A DNA stretch of 64,000 nt from Zobellia barbeyronii (GTDB taxonomy: Bacteria > Bacteroidota > Bacteroidia > Flavobacteriales > Flavobacteriaceae), in NCBI RefSeq assembly GCF_018603515.1, contig NZ_JACATN010000003.1:558001-622000 (forward strand). Direction: 5' to 3'. Within the stretch, counting starts at the first letter, position 1; each line of letters begins with the position of its first letter. Positions 1 to 12,673 of this stretch are shown here, piece after piece. Under the pieces are notes generated by a model that was given only the letters and a program-made list of their open reading frames with translations, did no database searches and was not told where the DNA came from. Both the position numbers and the translations under genes were made by a program.

Positions 1-3000
1 AGTATCGTCCGTAGTTGGTACATCTACATTAATAGTTGTTGTGCCAGCCGGAATTGTCACTTGAATATCTGTGGTGGTATAATCTGCATCATCTGCCGTA
101 CCATTGGTCAATGTAAAAGTCAACGTAATATCTGTTGCACTAGCATTACTTAAAGTTACCGGAAAGGAAACATTATCACCCTCTATAGCACTTGCATCAT
201 CAATAGTTACATCGGGATTATTTAGTGTGTCAATATCAGTTGCAGAATTATCTGTTGTATCTGGGTCAGTTGAATTTATAGGATTCCCTATAACCACCGT
301 GTTGGTTAAATCTCCCGTAAAAGTTGATGGAATGCTAACCGTAATCGTGTAGGTAATAGTACCTCCAACCGGTAAGCTAACCAAGTCATTTATAACTCCT
401 GTTTGCGTTCCAGAAACTGTAGTAACACTTCCTGAAGAAGCTACAGCTGTATAAGAAATATTTGCCGCTGGTATTCCAGTTGGCGTATCTGTTACCGAGG
501 CTCCCTGCACACCAAACGGACCATTATTACTGGCCACAATTGTATATGTTGTATCCGTTCCAGGAACATAAGTTGTAGTTCCATTTGTTTTTGTAACCGA
601 AAGATTGGCTTCAAAAATTATAGTTGATGTTACACAATGGGCACCATCGTTATGCAATGCCGCACTAGACGATGAAATTAACGTCCGCTCTCCGGTTAGG
701 ATATCAAACTGATAGAACCCTCCTGTGTTTAGATTACCATAAATTTCACCCGTACTACTGGCGTACATAGCTCCAAATAAAGTTAAGCTATTGGTACTTC
801 CTATAGTACTTACCGTTCCCGTTGTTATATCAATAGTAATCAACGCTCCAGCATTTGCTCCTGTTTGCTGCACAGAATAAATTAGATTATCTGTAATGCT
901 ATATGCAAAATCATTTGCAACGATGGTCTGGTCTAAGTTTATAACCGTTGCTGTTTGCGTAAGAATATCTATTTGATAAACAATTGAAGAAGGACCATCT
1001 AACTGCACATAATAATTACCGCTGTCATCTATTTCTCCTGAAGAGTATAAACCACTTGGTAATCCTGTAATAGCTCCCAATCTAATTGTTGCTCCATTAG
1101 AGGCTATCTTAATTAGCGTATTACTGTTTTCTTCTATTCCATAAATAAAATCATCTATTGGATTATATCCCATGGCATTGTATTGAATACCGTGCGAGTT
1201 ATCTCCAACTGAAGAAATTGTGAAAGGATTTGTTGACGATTCTAAATCATAAAATGTAGTTGCCGTAGCTGTTTCATGCTGACTTAAATACAAGCTTTCA
1301 TCACAAGAAAAAGGCAATAATATAGTATTATCATCTCTATAATCTACATCGCCACCAGTAGTTGCATCTGAGTCGTTATCCGGTAAAATTACAGTTCCGG
1401 TTAATGGGTTATCTATTGTACCACCTACATCAGAATAATCTGTTGTTGCATCTGTTGCATCATCTAAACCATCATTATCAGAATCAATACCTGTTAAAAT
1501 TATGTTGGCTTCCATGGTATCATTGGCACCTTCATTATCTGAATCCGTATCTAAATAATCTGGATTGTCCGCGCCATCTGTATTCGTTGGAACAAGACCT
1601 AAAGTATAAGCCGTATCAACACCATTGGCATCTATACTTCCGGTTGGAGAAATATAACCAATTGTTGTCTGCGCTTCTACATTATCTGGAATACCATCTC
1701 CATCACTATCTAAATCTATGAAATCAAAAATAGTATCCGTATCTCCTGCACTTTCTGATAAGGTATAGTTTACAGCCCTATTATCTGCAATAGATTGAAC
1801 ACTATCTGGAATACCATCCGTACCTGTAACTCCATCTAGAATACCATTTGTATATGCTTGACCATGACCTGCCTCAACAGCATCATAAATACCATCATTA
1901 TCACTATCCAAATCAAAAGCATCATAAATACCATCGTTGTCTGTATCTCTGCATGCTCCCGAATTACTATACTTAAGGCTAACCATATCTAATGCTGCCC
2001 CAGAACTGGTATTTGTTGCGAAAGGTTGAGCCGAAAACCGTACCGTTATTTGTGTCGTAGTTGCTACAAAAGTACGTTCCTCATAAAACCAATTTTTTGG
2101 ACCTGTATAACCACCTACTTCACCGGTTGCTACCGTTGTTAAGGTTTCGTCCAAAAGGGCAACGCTGCTAGAATCTGTAATATCAAACTCTAAGGTTACG
2201 GTCTGACCGCTTAGATGTCCGATATCTTCACCCCAGTAAAATGAGAAAGTATAACTTTCTCCGACTATTAAATCTACTGTTTGTGTCAACTCATTAGATA
2301 CGCCACCTGTAACATTATTGTTTCCAACGATATCTATATATTGAGAACCATTAATGGCAGGAGCAAAAGCACCTGCACCAAATGAACCACTATTTACCCA
2401 ACCATCTAAGTTTTGTGTATAGTTCCAAGCAGATAACGTATTGGTATTATAAGTTGTACCGATAAAAGTTCCGTTGGCACCAGTAAATCCGTCAGGAAAA
2501 GCTACTGGATCTCTGAAATCATCTTGCTCAAAAGAGCCGTTTATAATGAAATTACCACAACCTTCATCTGTATCAAGAATACCATCATTATCATCATCTA
2601 AATCTGCATCATCTACTATACCGTCATTATCATTGTCCGGTCTATCATCTGTAAGATCTCTAAAATCAACATCACCACCTGTAGTTGCATCTGAATCAAC
2701 ATCTGGTAAAATTTCAGGAGCTGTTAATGGATTATCAATAATTCCACCAACATCTGTGTAATCTGATGTAGCATCCGTAGCATCATCTAAACCGTCATTA
2801 TCACTATCTACACCAGTTGGTCTAAAACGTGCCTCGGTTGTATCACTGACCCCATCATTATCCGAATCAATATCTAAATAATCTGGATTATCTATACCAT
2901 CTGTATTCGTAGGAACAATTCCTGAAGTATAAGCCGTATCCACACCATTAGCATCTACAGTTCCTGTTGGAAGAATATAACCTACTGTTGTTTGTGCCTC

Positions 3001-6000
3001 CATATTATCCGGAATAAGATCACCATCACTATCCAAATCCAAGAAGTCATAAATAGTATCTGCATCCTCTGTGCTTTCTGAAAATGCATAGTTAACTTGT
3101 CTATCATCTATAACAGATTGTACATTATCAGGAATACCATCAGCACCTGTTGTACCATCTACAATACCGTTTGTATGAGCTTGGCCATGACCAACTTCTA
3201 CGGCATCAAAAATACCGTCGTTATCACTGTCAAGGTCAAAATAATTAAATACTCCATCTCCATCTGTATCACAGTCTACTGGTCTAAGCGATGCAAAATC
3301 ACCTAACATACCAAGATTAGGACCTGTATTTTGGCTAAAAGCTATTTTTACAATTGGATTTAGTTCATACCCTTCAAAAAGAAGAATTCCCCAAGATTGA
3401 CCAGTACCTGGCCCGTTATCTACATATCTTATTCCTGCAGGATATGGAGCTCCTACTCTTTTTACTAAATGGATTGCATAATCTGCATTGCCGCTATCCT
3501 CTCTAGATTGATAATCATAAACATCCTCTGCAGGGTCATGTGTTACCGTAAAATCTGCATTTTGAACTATAGTACCATCTGCCAACGTAAGTTGGAAATC
3601 TCCAATTTCATTATTTGGATGTACATTCCCTAAGGTAAAAGAAAGACGACCAACTGGTTCTGCAAAAGTAAATTCATGACCAGGAGCATCTTCTTCCATT
3701 CCAATACCGTTAACTCCTACTCCAATAATTGGGTGACCTGTAGAAGTAACACTTAAACCGTACGATGCATTTGTAATGGTTTGGCCAGAACCGATGGTGT
3801 AAGTTAACATAGATGGATTCTCACCAAGACATTCTTCAATATCAGGTATACCATCATTATCATCGTCCATGTCTACCTCATCTACAATACCATCATTATC
3901 ATTATCCGGCCTGTCATCATTCGCATCCCTGAAATTAACATCACCGCCAGAAGAAGCATCATTATCTACATCTGGAAGTACAATTGGTGCTGTTAGTGGA
4001 TCATCTATGGTACCGCCAACATCTGTATAGTCTGCTGTAGTATCTGCGGCATCATCTAACCCATCATTGTCTGCATCATTTCCTGTTAAGATAATACTGG
4101 CTTCTGTGGTATCATCAGCACCTTCGTTATCAGAATCGTCATCTAAATAATCTGGGTTGTCTGTACCGTCTGTATTTGTTGGCGTTATTCCTTCTCCTAA
4201 ACCTGGAGAAGTTTCATAAGCATCATCCAAACCGTTGCCGTCTGAATCTACTCCGCTTGGAGCGACGTAACCAATTGTTGTTTGAGCTTCCACATTATCT
4301 GGAATACCGTCATTATCCGAATCTAAATCTAAATGATTCTCATTTCCGTCTCCATCAGAATCTATAGGCGAAGTACAAACATCAAGTCCAAAATCATCAA
4401 ATGATGAAATAGAACTTACTGGTGCCTGTTTATCATAAAAATAAACTCTAACCGTATAAGTAGTAGATGGCTTTAATGATATAGGGTCAAATTGTACATC
4501 GTGTATAATTGCTCCATTACCCGTGGTAAACAAGTTTTGAGCTAAAGATTGTTGTGTGGTAAAATTATCTTCTGAAATAATACTGGCCCACTTATGATGA
4601 TGTGCCGATGAGGTACTATATTCCCTTAATTGGGTTATGATATAGTTATTAGCTAAGGTACCAACTGTAGTAAACGAATATTCCAAATATTCATTCATAG
4701 CAATAGACTCTGCCAAATTAAGCGCATCTATATTCTCTATTTGAACTGCCGTACCAGAATAACCCGAAATTGTAATACCTGAACCTGTAATTTCATTACC
4801 AGCCGAAGCTACAATAGCCGTACTTTGAATAGTTGGTCCTGAATTGGTTGTGTTATGATCCCAACGGACTATACTTGTTGTCGCCGTACATGCGAATTCG
4901 TCTATATCCTTAATACCATCATTATCATCATCTATATCTACGGCATCTGCAACCCCATCATTATCGGTATCGGTTCTATTATCTGTAGCATCTCTAAAAT
5001 CTACATCGCCACCTGAATTTGCATCTAAATCTACATCTGGTAGAACAACTGGGAAATTTAATGGGTTATCTATAGTACCACTAGTATCTGTATAATCTGT
5101 TGTGGCATCCGTAGCATCATCTAAACCATCATTATCAATATCGTTACCTGTTAAGGTGATGTTGGCCTCTGTAGTATCATCCGCTCCTTCGTTATCAGAA
5201 TCCGTATCTAAATAATCTGGATTGTCCGTACCATCTGTGTTAGTTGGCACAATACCTGAAGGATATGCTGTATCAACGCCATTGGCATCTACAGTTCCGT
5301 TTGGAAGTATATAACCTGTAGTTGTCTGCGCTTCTACATTATCTGGCAAGCCATCTCCATCACTATCTAAATCTAAAAAGTTTACAATAGTATCTGCATC
5401 ATCTGTACTTTCTGCAATGGTATAGGTAGCAGTAGCCGCCTGACTATCATCAGATTCCACTGCACTAAACAAACCATTGGCACCAAAATCTGCCGGTAAA
5501 CCATCTATTTTGCCGTCATTATCAGAATCTAGTTGTAAATGACCTGATTCGATTACATCAAAAATTCCGTCATTATCTGAATCTAAATCTAATGAATTCG
5601 GTACACCATCTCCATCTGTATCGCAGTTTTCTACTTTTATACCGTAGTCTACACTCGCTAAATTATCTCCATAAATTCCATCATTATAATAGAAATATAA
5701 AGGTCCGGTGGTAGTTGATACAGAAATACTGTTTGGCACTAAAGGATCTACGGGACCTAATAATTCATCTACACCGTCTTCATATGTGCCATTCCCGTTT
5801 GCATCAATAATACCGTAGAAAACATAAAACCCTCTATTTACCAAACCACCTGTTACCGCAGAATCACCGGCATTATAGGTGAAGTCAGAATTATAGACTG
5901 CCGTTGCACCATTAAGAGTTGCCCCTCCACTAGTTGTGTTGGTTAAATAAATATTAATCGTTTGCCCTATAAAAGGACCATCAACAGCTACTCCTGTAAG

Positions 6001-9000
6001 AATACCACCTGTAGAAACATTTTCAATATCCAATACATATTTAATACCAGCTTGCAGCATGGTATTAGCGTTTTGCAGGGTATTTAGATTGGAACTCATA
6101 TTTTGTCCCGTTATAATATTACCGCAAATATTTTCGTCTGTATCTAAGATACCATCGTTATCATCATCCAAATCAACATAATCAGGAACGGTATCGTTAT
6201 CCGTATCCGGTTGTGGCTCATTGTCAAGGATTCTTAATGCTGATTTTTCAGTATTTATACTTACCCTAGAAGGTCCGGAACCATATTTAGTTGCTTCTGC
6301 TGCATTGCGCGATTTAACACCGCTAAATTCTTCAGTTGGTTCTATAATTGAATCATCTAAAGTAGGAACAGGAATAAAAATTTCTGTACCAGCAACTGAA
6401 TTAGCTGGAAAAGTTACCGTTACACTAAGGCTGCTGAAATCCAAAACTTCTGTAGCTGGATTACTTGAAGAAGGTCTTTCTTCAAGTAAAAAGTCTACAT
6501 TATAAGCATCTTCAATACCAACATACTGTTGGCCACTTCCGTTAGTACTTGTTGATAAAAACAATCTGTATTGTATTGTACCTCCTTCAGTAATATCAAA
6601 ATTACCTCCAACTACATGAGCTACATCTGTATCAAGAATAGTACCTCTACCTTCTGGGTCACTAATATCTACTATACCAGCAGGGTTAGTTATGACTGCA
6701 TCAAATGATTGATTAGCCTCTACCCAATTATCATCTATAGCTGCAACATTAAATGTTACACTAGTTGTATTTGCTGGTAACGTAATTGTAGTCGGACCAC
6801 TATAATCTGCATTAATAGTTGTGATATTGGTATAATTAATATCAAAAACAACATCTTGCGGAATAGCTTGCGAAGAGGTAATTGTAAAGGTTAAATTAGT
6901 TCCTTCTACGCCAGAAACATCATCAATTATAATAAACGGTCTGTCATCTGTGTCATCTCTATAATCTAAGTCTCCACCAGTATTTACGTCATCATCTTCA
7001 TCTGGAAGTTGAACCGGTGTTGCTGTAGGATCATCTATTGTTCCACCTGGATCTGAATAACCAGTTAAATCTGAATCAGTAGCATCATCAAGACCATCAT
7101 TATCAACATCGTTACCCGATAAGGTGATTGCTGCCTCTAAGGTGTCGTTCCCTCCTTCATTATCAGAATCTATATCTAAATAATCTGGATTGTCTGTAGC
7201 ATCCGTGTTTTCTGGTGTAACGCCTCCTAAATAGGCTGTATTTACCCCAGAATTGGTACGATAAGTAGCTGCGGTATCCGCATTGGGAGCAGTATATCCT
7301 AAAGTTGTCTGTCCTTCTATATTATCAGGAATACCATCATCATCACTATCTAAATCTTTATGGTCAGTGATACCATCATTATCAAAATCTTTAAGGCAAT
7401 ATGTAGGTTGTATAAATCGTGTTGATGAGTTTGAAGGATGATTAAAAGTTAAGACGATACGACTTACCGGTCTTTCAAAGTAAAAATAAATAGCCCCATT
7501 CATGTCATCCGCAGGGTCGTTTCCATCTGAATTAACAGAACCGGCCGCAAAATCATTTCCTGTTTGGGTAATTCCCGAACCAACTAAAATAATGCCTTCC
7601 GAATCTAAATCGTATAGTACATTACTGTCATCATAAATTTCAATGGTATATTGTGTATTATTATCAAAATCCGTCATTTTGAAAAAGACGTTTTCGATTG
7701 GCGTGCTGTAGGTTGATGTTAAACTACCTGTGTCTCCAGCTTGGCCTTCTATGCGAATTCCGTGGCCATTTGCACCAGCATCATAGGCATATATATTTGT
7801 GCTCGCAGGTTTGCTAACTGTATAGGTAACATCCGTTCCAACAAGTGGATACGTTGTATCAGAAATGGCATTACCAATACCAACTGTACCGGAAATATCA
7901 GTATTCTCACAACCTTCTACAGTATCATAAATTCCATCATTATCATCATCAAGATCTAAACCGTCTTCTACTCCATCGCCGTCAGTGTCCGGACCACTCA
8001 TTGCATCTAAACAAAGTGTAAACGTATCTGTAGTAGTTATGTATCTATTATCTACTGTTATGTAATATGTTTCTCCTGGGGTAAGACTCCAGTGCCTAAG
8101 CCTTAAATCATCTTCTGGATCTGAATACGTAGTACATGCTAGCTCAGTCTCACCATCATCTTCCCATAGCGCCATATAAGCATGGCGAAGGGTTCCCTTA
8201 CTGCCTCCTCTATCCAGGTTTACTTCTATTCTACCAGATGAAGGTGCTATAAAGCTGAACCATTTGTTATGGTTTACTAAGTCTAACCAACATGAACCAG
8301 TACCTTTATCAAAAGTAGCACCTAGTGTGGTGTAAGCAGCATCCGGAGAACAACCACCTATGAAACCAGTTACATCTGTTGCTCCTTGATAATAATCATC
8401 TGTGGCTTGATCGCTTAAACACAACGAAAAGGTATCGAAGGCATGTATATATCGGTTATCTACGGAAACATAATATGAATCTCCAGGGGTTAAACCCGTT
8501 GCCAATAGGGAAATATCATCGTAATCACGCCCCATTCTGTAGCTATTACAACCTAACTCATTGGTACCGGTACTATCCCAAAGGGCTAAATATGCCGTTT
8601 GTAATGCTCCTTTTTCAGAGCCTGTATCTAATTTTACTTCAATATTTCCGGTTGCTGGAGCGGTAACTTCAAACCAAACATTTCTATTTGGACCTGTACC
8701 CCAACATGAACCTGCTACTCTATCTGCAGATGCACCCAAAGTTGAGTAAGCAGCATCGGCAGAACAACCGTTCATAAACGAATCTATATTTATGGCACCT
8801 TCCAAATAATCATTTGTAGGTGTATCGCTAAGACATAATTTAAAAGTTTCCGCTCCGGATGGTGTTCCGTAATACCTATCTACCGAAAATAAATAAGTAT
8901 TACCAGGGGTAAGTCCGCTTTGTAATATGGAAATATCATCACTGACATCTGTGTAAGAACTACAAGCAATCTCCGTTGTACCCGTGGCATCCCAAAGGGC

Positions 9001-9348
9001 CATCAAAGCATAACGTAAATCTCCGGTCATGTCACCACCAATGGTACCACGATCCAAATTTATTTGTACCGTACCAGTGGCACTTGCTACAAAACTGAAC
9101 CATACATTAGCGTTTGGGCCTCCTGGCCAACAGGAGCCAATAGTTCCATCAGGAGTAGCATCTAAAGTATTATATGCTGCATCTGCAGAACAACCATTAA
9201 TAGAAAGAGGGGTGGCATTAGCTATGTCATCGTTTGCAGGTTGTGCCCACAAAGACTGCCCCATAAATAAAACGAATAATAGCAGAAAACCGAAATATCT
9301 AGGGTATTCTCCAAAAAAGGTAGAATTTCTTTTTCGTCTGACGTGCAT
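1..9348 (-). CDS. Giant secreted multidomain surface protein, 3' end outside window
   Basis: The reading frame is open from the ATG at 9348 to base 1, giving at least 3,116 residues without a stop; the C-terminus is missing. A stop lies two codons upstream of the ATG, so the start is well bounded. Residues 1-36 look like a signal peptide ending LWAQ. Three similar domains of about 140 residues follow (about 38-450), each with NGCSADAAY-like and CW...VWF motifs, resembling pre-peptidase-type beta domains. Many acidic thrombospondin-type-3-like repeats (DxDx[12 protein letters not shown]) come next and recur to about residue 2680. Among them lie Calx-beta-like domains (about 800-900 and 906-1040), a beta-sandwich segment with NGSFE near the start (about 2265-2455), a propeller-like segment (about 2680-2900), a DUF11-type domain (about 2910-3035) and another Calx-beta start. 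Adhesion or gliding is inferred. A T9SS C-terminal signal is expected but lies outside the window. Confidence 0.85.
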   Translation of the reverse strand, partial: MHVRRKRNSTFFGEYPRYFGFLLLFVLFMGQSLWAQPANDDIANATPLSINGCSADAAYNTLDATPDGTIGSCWPGGPNANVWFSFVASATGTVQINLDRGTIGGDMTGDLRYALMALWDATGTTEIACSSYTDVSDDISILQSGLTPGNTYLFSVDRYYGTPSGAETFKLCLSDTPTNDYLEGAINIDSFMNGCSADAAYSTLGASADRVAGSCWGTGPNRNVWFEVTAPATGNIEVKLDTGSEKGALQTAYLALWDSTGTNELGCNSYRMGRDYDDISLLATGLTPGDSYYVSVDNRYIHAFDTFSLCLSDQATDDYYQGATDVTGFIGGCSPDAAYTTLGATFDKGTGSCWLDLVNHNKWFSFIAPSSGRIEVNLDRGGSKGTLRHAYMALWEDDGETELACTTYSDPEDDLRLRHWSLTPGETYYITVDNRYITTTDTFTLCLDAMSGPDTDGDGVEDGLDLDDDNDGIYDTVEGCENTDISGTVGIGNAISDTTYPLVGTDVTYTVSKPASTNIYAYDAGANGHGIRIEGQAGDTGSLTSTYSTPIENVFFKMTDFDNNTQYTIEIYDDSNVLYDLDSEGIILVGSGITQTGNDFAAGSVNSDGNDPADDMNGAIYFYFERPVSRIVLTFNHPSNSSTRFIQPTYCLKDFDNDGITDHKDLDSDDDGIPDNIEGQTTLGYTAPNADTAATYRTNSGVNTAYLGGVTPENTDATDNPDYLDIDSDNEGGNDTLEAAITLSGNDVDNDGLDDATDSDLTGYSDPGGTIDDPTATPVQLPDEDDDVNTGGDLDYRDDTDDRPFIIIDDVSGVEGTNLTFTITSSQAIPQDVVFDINYTNITTINADYSGPTTITLPANTTSVTFNVAAIDDNWVEANQSFDAVITNPAGIVDISDPEGRGTILDTDVAHVVGGNFDITEGGTIQYRLFLSTSTNGSGQQYVGIEDAYNVDFLLEERPSSSNPATEVLDFSSLSVTVTFPANSVAGTEIFIPVPTLDDSIIEPTEEFSGVKSRNAAEATKYGSGPSRVSINTEKSALRILDNEPQPDTDNDTVPDYVDLDDDNDGILDTDENICGNIITGQNMSSNLNTLQNANTMLQAGIKYVLDIENVSTGGILTGVAVDGPFIGQTINIYLTNTTSGGATLNGATAVYNSDFTYNAGDSAVTGGLVNRGFYVFYGIIDANGNGTYEDGVDELLGPVDPLVPNSISVSTTTGPLYFYYNDGIYGDNLASVDYGIKVENCDTDGDGVPNSLDLDSDNDGIFDVIESGHLQLDSDNDGKIDGLPADFGANGLFSAVESDDSQAATATYTIAESTDDADTIVNFLDLDSDGDGLPDNVEAQTTTGYILPNGTVDANGVDTAYPSGIVPTNTDGTDNPDYLDTDSDNEGADDTTEANITLTGNDIDNDGLDDATDATTDYTDTSGTIDNPLNFPVVLPDVDLDANSGGDVDFRDATDNRTDTDNDGVADAVDIDDDNDGIKDIDEFACTATTSIVRWDHNTTNSGPTIQSTAIVASAGNEITGSGITISGYSGTAVQIENIDALNLAESIAMNEYLEYSFTTVGTLANNYIITQLREYSTSSAHHHKWASIISEDNFTTQQSLAQNLFTTGNGAIIHDVQFDPISLKPSTTYTVRVYFYDKQAPVSSISSFDDFGLDVCTSPIDSDGDGNENHLDLDSDNDGIPDNVEAQTTIGYVAPSGVDSDGNGLDDAYETSPGLGEGITPTNTDGTDNPDYLDDDSDNEGADDTTEASIILTGNDADNDGLDDAADTTADYTDVGGTIDDPLTAPIVLPDVDNDASSGGDVNFRDANDDRPDNDNDGIVDEVDMDDDNDGIPDIEECLGENPSMLTYTIGSGQTITNASYGLSVTSTGHPIIGVGVNGIGMEEDAPGHEFTFAEPVGRLSFTLGNVHPNNEIGDFQLTLADGTIVQNADFTVTHDPAEDVYDYQSREDSGNADYAIHLVKRVGAPYPAGIRYVDNGPGTGQSWGILLFEGYELNPIVKIAFSQNTGPNLGMLGDFASLRPVDCDTDGDGVFNYFDLDSDNDGIFDAVEVGHGQAHTNGIVDGTTGADGIPDNVQSVIDDRQVNYAFSESTEDADTIYDFLDLDSDGDLIPDNMEAQTTVGYILPTGTVDANGVDTAYTSGIVPTNTDGIDNPDYLDIDSDNDGVSDTTEARFRPTGVDSDNDGLDDATDATSDYTDVGGIIDNPLTAPEILPDVDSDATTGGDVDFRDLTDDRPDNDNDGIVDDADLDDDNDGILDTDEGCGNFIINGSFEQDDFRDPVAFPDGFTGANGTFIGTTYNTNTLSAWNYTQNLDGWVNSGSFGAGAFAPAINGSQYIDIVGNNNVTGGVSNELTQTVDLIVGESYTFSFYWGEDIGHLSGQTVTLEFDITDSSSVALLDETLTTVATGEVGGYTGPKNWFYEERTFVATTTQITVRFSAQPFATNTSSGAALDMVSLKYSNSGACRDTDNDGIYDAFDLDSDNDGIYDAVEAGHGQAYTNGILDGVTGTDGIPDSVQSIADNRAVNYTLSESAGDTDTIFDFIDLDSDGDGIPDNVEAQTTIGYISPTGSIDANGVDTAYTLGLVPTNTDGADNPDYLDTDSDNEGANDTMEANIILTGIDSDNDGLDDATDATTDYSDVGGTIDNPLTGTVILPDNDSDATTGGDVDYRDDNTILLPFSCDESLYLSQHETATATTFYDLESSTNPFTISSVGDNSHGIQYNAMGYNPIDDFIYGIEENSNTLIKIASNGATIRLGAITGLPSGLYSSGEIDDSGNYYVQLDGPSSIVYQIDILTQTATVINLDQTIVANDFAYSITDNLIYSVQQTGANAGALITIDITTGTVSTIGSTNSLTLFGAMYASSTGEIYGNLNTGGFYQFDILTGERTLISSSSAALHNDGAHCVTSTIIFEANLSVTKTNGTTTYVPGTDTTYTIVASNNGPFGVQGASVTDTPTGIPAANISYTAVASSGSVTTVSGTQTGVINDLVSLPVGGTITYTITVSIPSTFTGDLTNTVVIGNPINSTDPDTTDNSATDIDTLNNPDVTIDDASAIEGDNVSFPVTLSNASATDITLTFTLTNGTADDADYTTTDIQVTIPAGTTTINVDVPTTDDT

Positions 9349-9665
9349 ATGCTAAGCTGCTTGGTTGGACTATTTTAACGAAAATCTCTTGTTAATATTG
9401 TTAAAATTAGCCGTTGAACATATCTCTATAAACCACTTAATCAAAGATTAAGAACTTATAAAATTAAGAGCAAGCAGCTCCTAGATTTCAACTTTTGTTG
9501 TGAAACGGTCTAAATGAGGTGTGAAAGAGGTAATATCCTATGGCACCCTTTATTTATAGGGCATTCAAAAATTAATTGCAGTCGACAAAATGTGCAAAAA
9601 AGCCAGTTATCGAACCTGATAAAATAGAATAGAATTTTAAAATCCATTCTTACTAAAGAAGTATT
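9349..9665. other. Intergenic region between PorP/SprF gene and giant surface gene
   Basis: This 317-base AT-rich gap separates the end of the PorP/SprF gene from the start of the giant gene at 9348, so that gene probably has its own promoter here. I saw no clear TAnnTTTG element. A weak imperfect inverted repeat (GAAT...ATTC, about 9627-9650) just after the PorP/SprF stop could be a poor terminator. No gene or RNA is apparent. Confidence 0.5.
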
Positions 9666-10616
9666 TTAAAAGAAACGAGGCGATTTTAAGTTGCCTTTTG
9701 TACTGATGAAATCATATCGTAAAATAGCCTCAAAAGAACCCGAATTAAAGACCGCTTTACCAAGCTCTGTAACTTCACGATCGTAAGCAAGACCAATCAA
9801 GAACTTCTTAGATATATTGAAACCAACCATACCACTAACCGCCGCATCCCAGCGGTAAGCTGCTCCAAGAATAAACTTTTCACTAAACATAAAGTTCGCA
9901 GAGATATCTACTTGTAAAGGTGCACCTGTAACCAATTTGGTCAATAAGGCCGGTTTAAATTTTGTGTTGTCATTCAAATCCCAAACATATCCTGTAATAA
10001 GATAAAAGTTCATTTGTTCTTTTGCGGTTGATGGATCGGAGCCTTCTTGAAAATGAAGGGTCTGTAAAATTCTAGGTACAGAAAGGCCTGCATAAAACCT
10101 TTCATTATGATAATAGACACCAGCACCAAAATTGGGTGAAAACTTATTTTCTATATCATTCTGTAAGCTGTTATCCGAAGTAAATTGATTCAGTTCTGAA
10201 AAACGAACATCTAGTAAGTGAGCACTTCCCTTTAAACCAAAACTTAATCTACCTTCCGAAGACGTATAAACGGTATAAGAGAAATCTATATCTATGTAGG
10301 TTTCAGAAGTAGGTCCAATTTTATCGTTTACAATAGACGCACCCAAACCTACACCCCTATATCCTATAGGCGAATGTATATTAAATGTCTGTGTTGTAGG
10401 AGCCCCGTCAAGACCAACCCATTGCGAACGGTGCAAAAGAGCCGTACTTATATGTCCTCGTGAACCTGCATACGCGGGATTTACACTTACAGTATTATAC
10501 ATATACTGTGTGTACTGGGAATCTTGTTGAGCAATGGCGTTTTGAATGGTTGCCATAAATAATAGGGCAAACGTTACACCAAGTTTACGAGCGGTTTTTC
10601 TGAGATTTGGGATCAT
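9666..10616 (-). CDS. PorP/SprF family type IX secretion outer-membrane protein
   Basis: The product has 316 residues with a signal peptide ending ...NAIAQ (about residue 29), then the family hallmark QDSQYTQYMYNT, NPAYAGSRG and the HRSQWVGLDGAP region. The rest is a beta-barrel-like pattern ending in a terminal Phe-Phe (SPRFF), as usual for outer-membrane barrels. In Flavobacterium johnsoniae SprF is needed for export or surface attachment of SprB, and SprF-like proteins are commonly encoded next to type-B T9SS substrates. The same arrangement is seen here: the gene starts 8 bases after the type-B substrate gene that ends at 10625. It closely resembles the second family member at 37050-38009. 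The family assignment is firm; the specific partner (the 10625-12652 or 12674-23917 product) is inferred. Confidence 0.9.
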   Translation of the reverse strand: MIPNLRKTARKLGVTFALLFMATIQNAIAQQDSQYTQYMYNTVSVNPAYAGSRGHISTALLHRSQWVGLDGAPTTQTFNIHSPIGYRGVGLGASIVNDKIGPTSETYIDIDFSYTVYTSSEGRLSFGLKGSAHLLDVRFSELNQFTSDNSLQNDIENKFSPNFGAGVYYHNERFYAGLSVPRILQTLHFQEGSDPSTAKEQMNFYLITGYVWDLNDNTKFKPALLTKLVTGAPLQVDISANFMFSEKFILGAAYRWDAAVSGMVGFNISKKFLIGLAYDREVTELGKAVFNSGSFEAILRYDFISTKGNLKSPRFF

Positions 10617-10624
10617 CGTTACTG

Positions 10625-12652
10625 CTATCTGTTAATATATATGTATCCTGAAAGTGATTGTTGTTCACCCTTAGCATCTTTGTAATCTAAAATATAGAAG
10701 TATGTACCTACCGGTAGTTTTCTATCGGCATCAACGGTTACTCTACCTTGAGAGGTTCCGTCAAATACATTTCCTTCGGTATTATAGGCCTGCGTAGTGT
10801 AGACCAAAACACCCCATCTATTATAAATCTTAATTGAATTATCTGGGTATTTCTCTAAACCTTTAATCGTAAGCACATCATGCGCTCCATCATTATTAGG
10901 CGTAACCACATTAAATACTTCAATAGGATCTTCTTCTGCATTAGGCTCTAAATATTCAGGTATACCATTGCCATCTGTATCATCATTGGCGTAATTACCA
11001 TCTATATTTACATCCTCATCTTTACTCTGGATGCCGTCATTATCATCATCCGTATCTCTATAATCAGATTCTCCGTCACCATCTGTGTTCGGTAAATCAT
11101 TATAAGGATCGTTTATTTCATCATTAACATCAAGATCAATCGTGGTTTCTCCTTCATAACCGTCATCAAGACCGTCACGATCTTTATCTGAACCAATTAA
11201 TACAACGTCTGGAATACCATCTCTGTTGTGATCATGTGCTTCTATTCTATCAGGAATGTTATCATTGTCACTATCTTCATCTACATAATCCGGTAAATCA
11301 TCACCATCTGTATCTTCTGGGATAATGCCCAATAATCCATTATTTTCATACGCATCATCAACACCGTTACCATTAACATCTACTCCACTTGGAGCTACAT
11401 AATCAATAGTACTCTGCGCTTCTACATTATCAGGAATACCATCATCATCACTATCTATATCTAGATAATCTGGTACACCGTCATTATCCGTATCCGTTGG
11501 ATTGGTTGCGGGGTCATTATCGGCATCTAAATTCAAGTCTTCAAAACTATCCAAGATTCCATCATCATCCATATCTAGGTCAATAGCATCACTAACCAAA
11601 ATAGTTACCGTAGCCGTATCACAATTGCCTGCTGTATCGCAAACGGTGTACGTAAATGAATCCGTACCATCAAAATTTTCGTTAGGTGTATAGGTCACTA
11701 AATCATCAGACGGGTCATTAGGAGTTCCTCCATCATCTAACGTCAACGTTCCATTAGATGGATTCGTTGTTGTTAAGGTTCCTAGAGATGGAAGATCATT
11801 ATCATTTGCAAGAATATCCAAGACAACCGGTGTGTCTTCTGCAGTTGCTACACTATCATCTATAGTATCTAAAATTGGTAGCACATCTACGGTAACAGTA
11901 GCGGTACTACAGTCTCCGAAAATATTACAAATCGTATAATTGAATGTATCCGTACCATTATAATCTGGGTCAGGAATATAGGTTACAATATCGTCCGTAG
12001 GGTCGTTAGGTGTTCCGTTATTATCAATATTTACCGAACCATTTGCTGGGTCGGTAGTCGTAAGATTACCTTCGGTAGGTACTTCACTATCATTAGCATA
12101 AATATCTACAATTACAGAACTGTCCTCATCTACTGTAACAAAATCGTCAACAAGAATAGCAGATTCGTCAATACAGACTACGGTAAAACTGGGTAAACTT
12201 TTGTTATTTCCTGCCTTAGTAATGGTTGCTATATAGCGCTCTACATTTTGTGTTGCAATTACCATTGGTGCACTTTGATCACCTGGCAAAGGCGGATTCC
12301 AACTAACGGTAGCTCCTGCCGAAAGGTTATCTGTATTATCACTAATATCTAACGTTACCTCGTTATATGGGGAATTACAATTGGTAACTATAAAATAGCT
12401 GGTTGCATTCTTACCGCATAAAGTACCGTCATAGGTTGCAAAATAAATTCCTTGATCGGCTACTTCCAAGAAAGGGTCCGTACTTAAAATAGTACTTGTA
12501 TCCTGCGCTTCGTACCAACGAAAATTGGTTCTGGTCTCTTCTGCCGTATCATCGGGAGCTCTCAATAAGTACTGAGCGTTGGATACCGCAAGCCCCAATA
12601 TAGTAAACACCATACTGAGAACAAGTTTTTTATATGTAGATTTTGCTTTCAA
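10625..12652 (-). CDS. Type-B T9SS substrate with Ig-like and calcium-binding repeats
   Basis: The product has 675 residues. A signal peptide (about 1-26, ending VSNAQ) is followed by a 140-residue N-terminal region, then two cadherin/Big_9-type Ig-like domains (about 168-258 and 259-352) with the repeated patterns DxxxxxEDxxVxxDIxAND and YxPxxxxxGxDxFxYxxC. Residues about 355-575 are thrombospondin-type-3-like acidic repeats (DxDGDGxxDYxD), expected to bind calcium. The last 97 residues are a classic gliding motility-associated C-terminal domain (CHU_C, T9SS type B): VVTPNNDG, IKIYNRWGVLVY, PVGTYFYIL, GYIYINR. The protein is therefore probably exported by the T9SS and attached to the surface. 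It lies 21 bases after the giant fibre gene and 8 bases before a PorP/SprF gene, so the three are probably co-transcribed. Confidence 0.9.
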   Translation of the reverse strand: MKAKSTYKKLVLSMVFTILGLAVSNAQYLLRAPDDTAEETRTNFRWYEAQDTSTILSTDPFLEVADQGIYFATYDGTLCGKNATSYFIVTNCNSPYNEVTLDISDNTDNLSAGATVSWNPPLPGDQSAPMVIATQNVERYIATITKAGNNKSLPSFTVVCIDESAILVDDFVTVDEDSSVIVDIYANDSEVPTEGNLTTTDPANGSVNIDNNGTPNDPTDDIVTYIPDPDYNGTDTFNYTICNIFGDCSTATVTVDVLPILDTIDDSVATAEDTPVVLDILANDNDLPSLGTLTTTNPSNGTLTLDDGGTPNDPSDDLVTYTPNENFDGTDSFTYTVCDTAGNCDTATVTILVSDAIDLDMDDDGILDSFEDLNLDADNDPATNPTDTDNDGVPDYLDIDSDDDGIPDNVEAQSTIDYVAPSGVDVNGNGVDDAYENNGLLGIIPEDTDGDDLPDYVDEDSDNDNIPDRIEAHDHNRDGIPDVVLIGSDKDRDGLDDGYEGETTIDLDVNDEINDPYNDLPNTDGDGESDYRDTDDDNDGIQSKDEDVNIDGNYANDDTDGNGIPEYLEPNAEEDPIEVFNVVTPNNDGAHDVLTIKGLEKYPDNSIKIYNRWGVLVYTTQAYNTEGNVFDGTSQGRVTVDADRKLPVGTYFYILDYKDAKGEQQSLSGYIYINR

Positions 12653-12673
12653 ATCGATTGGTTATCGTTTAGA

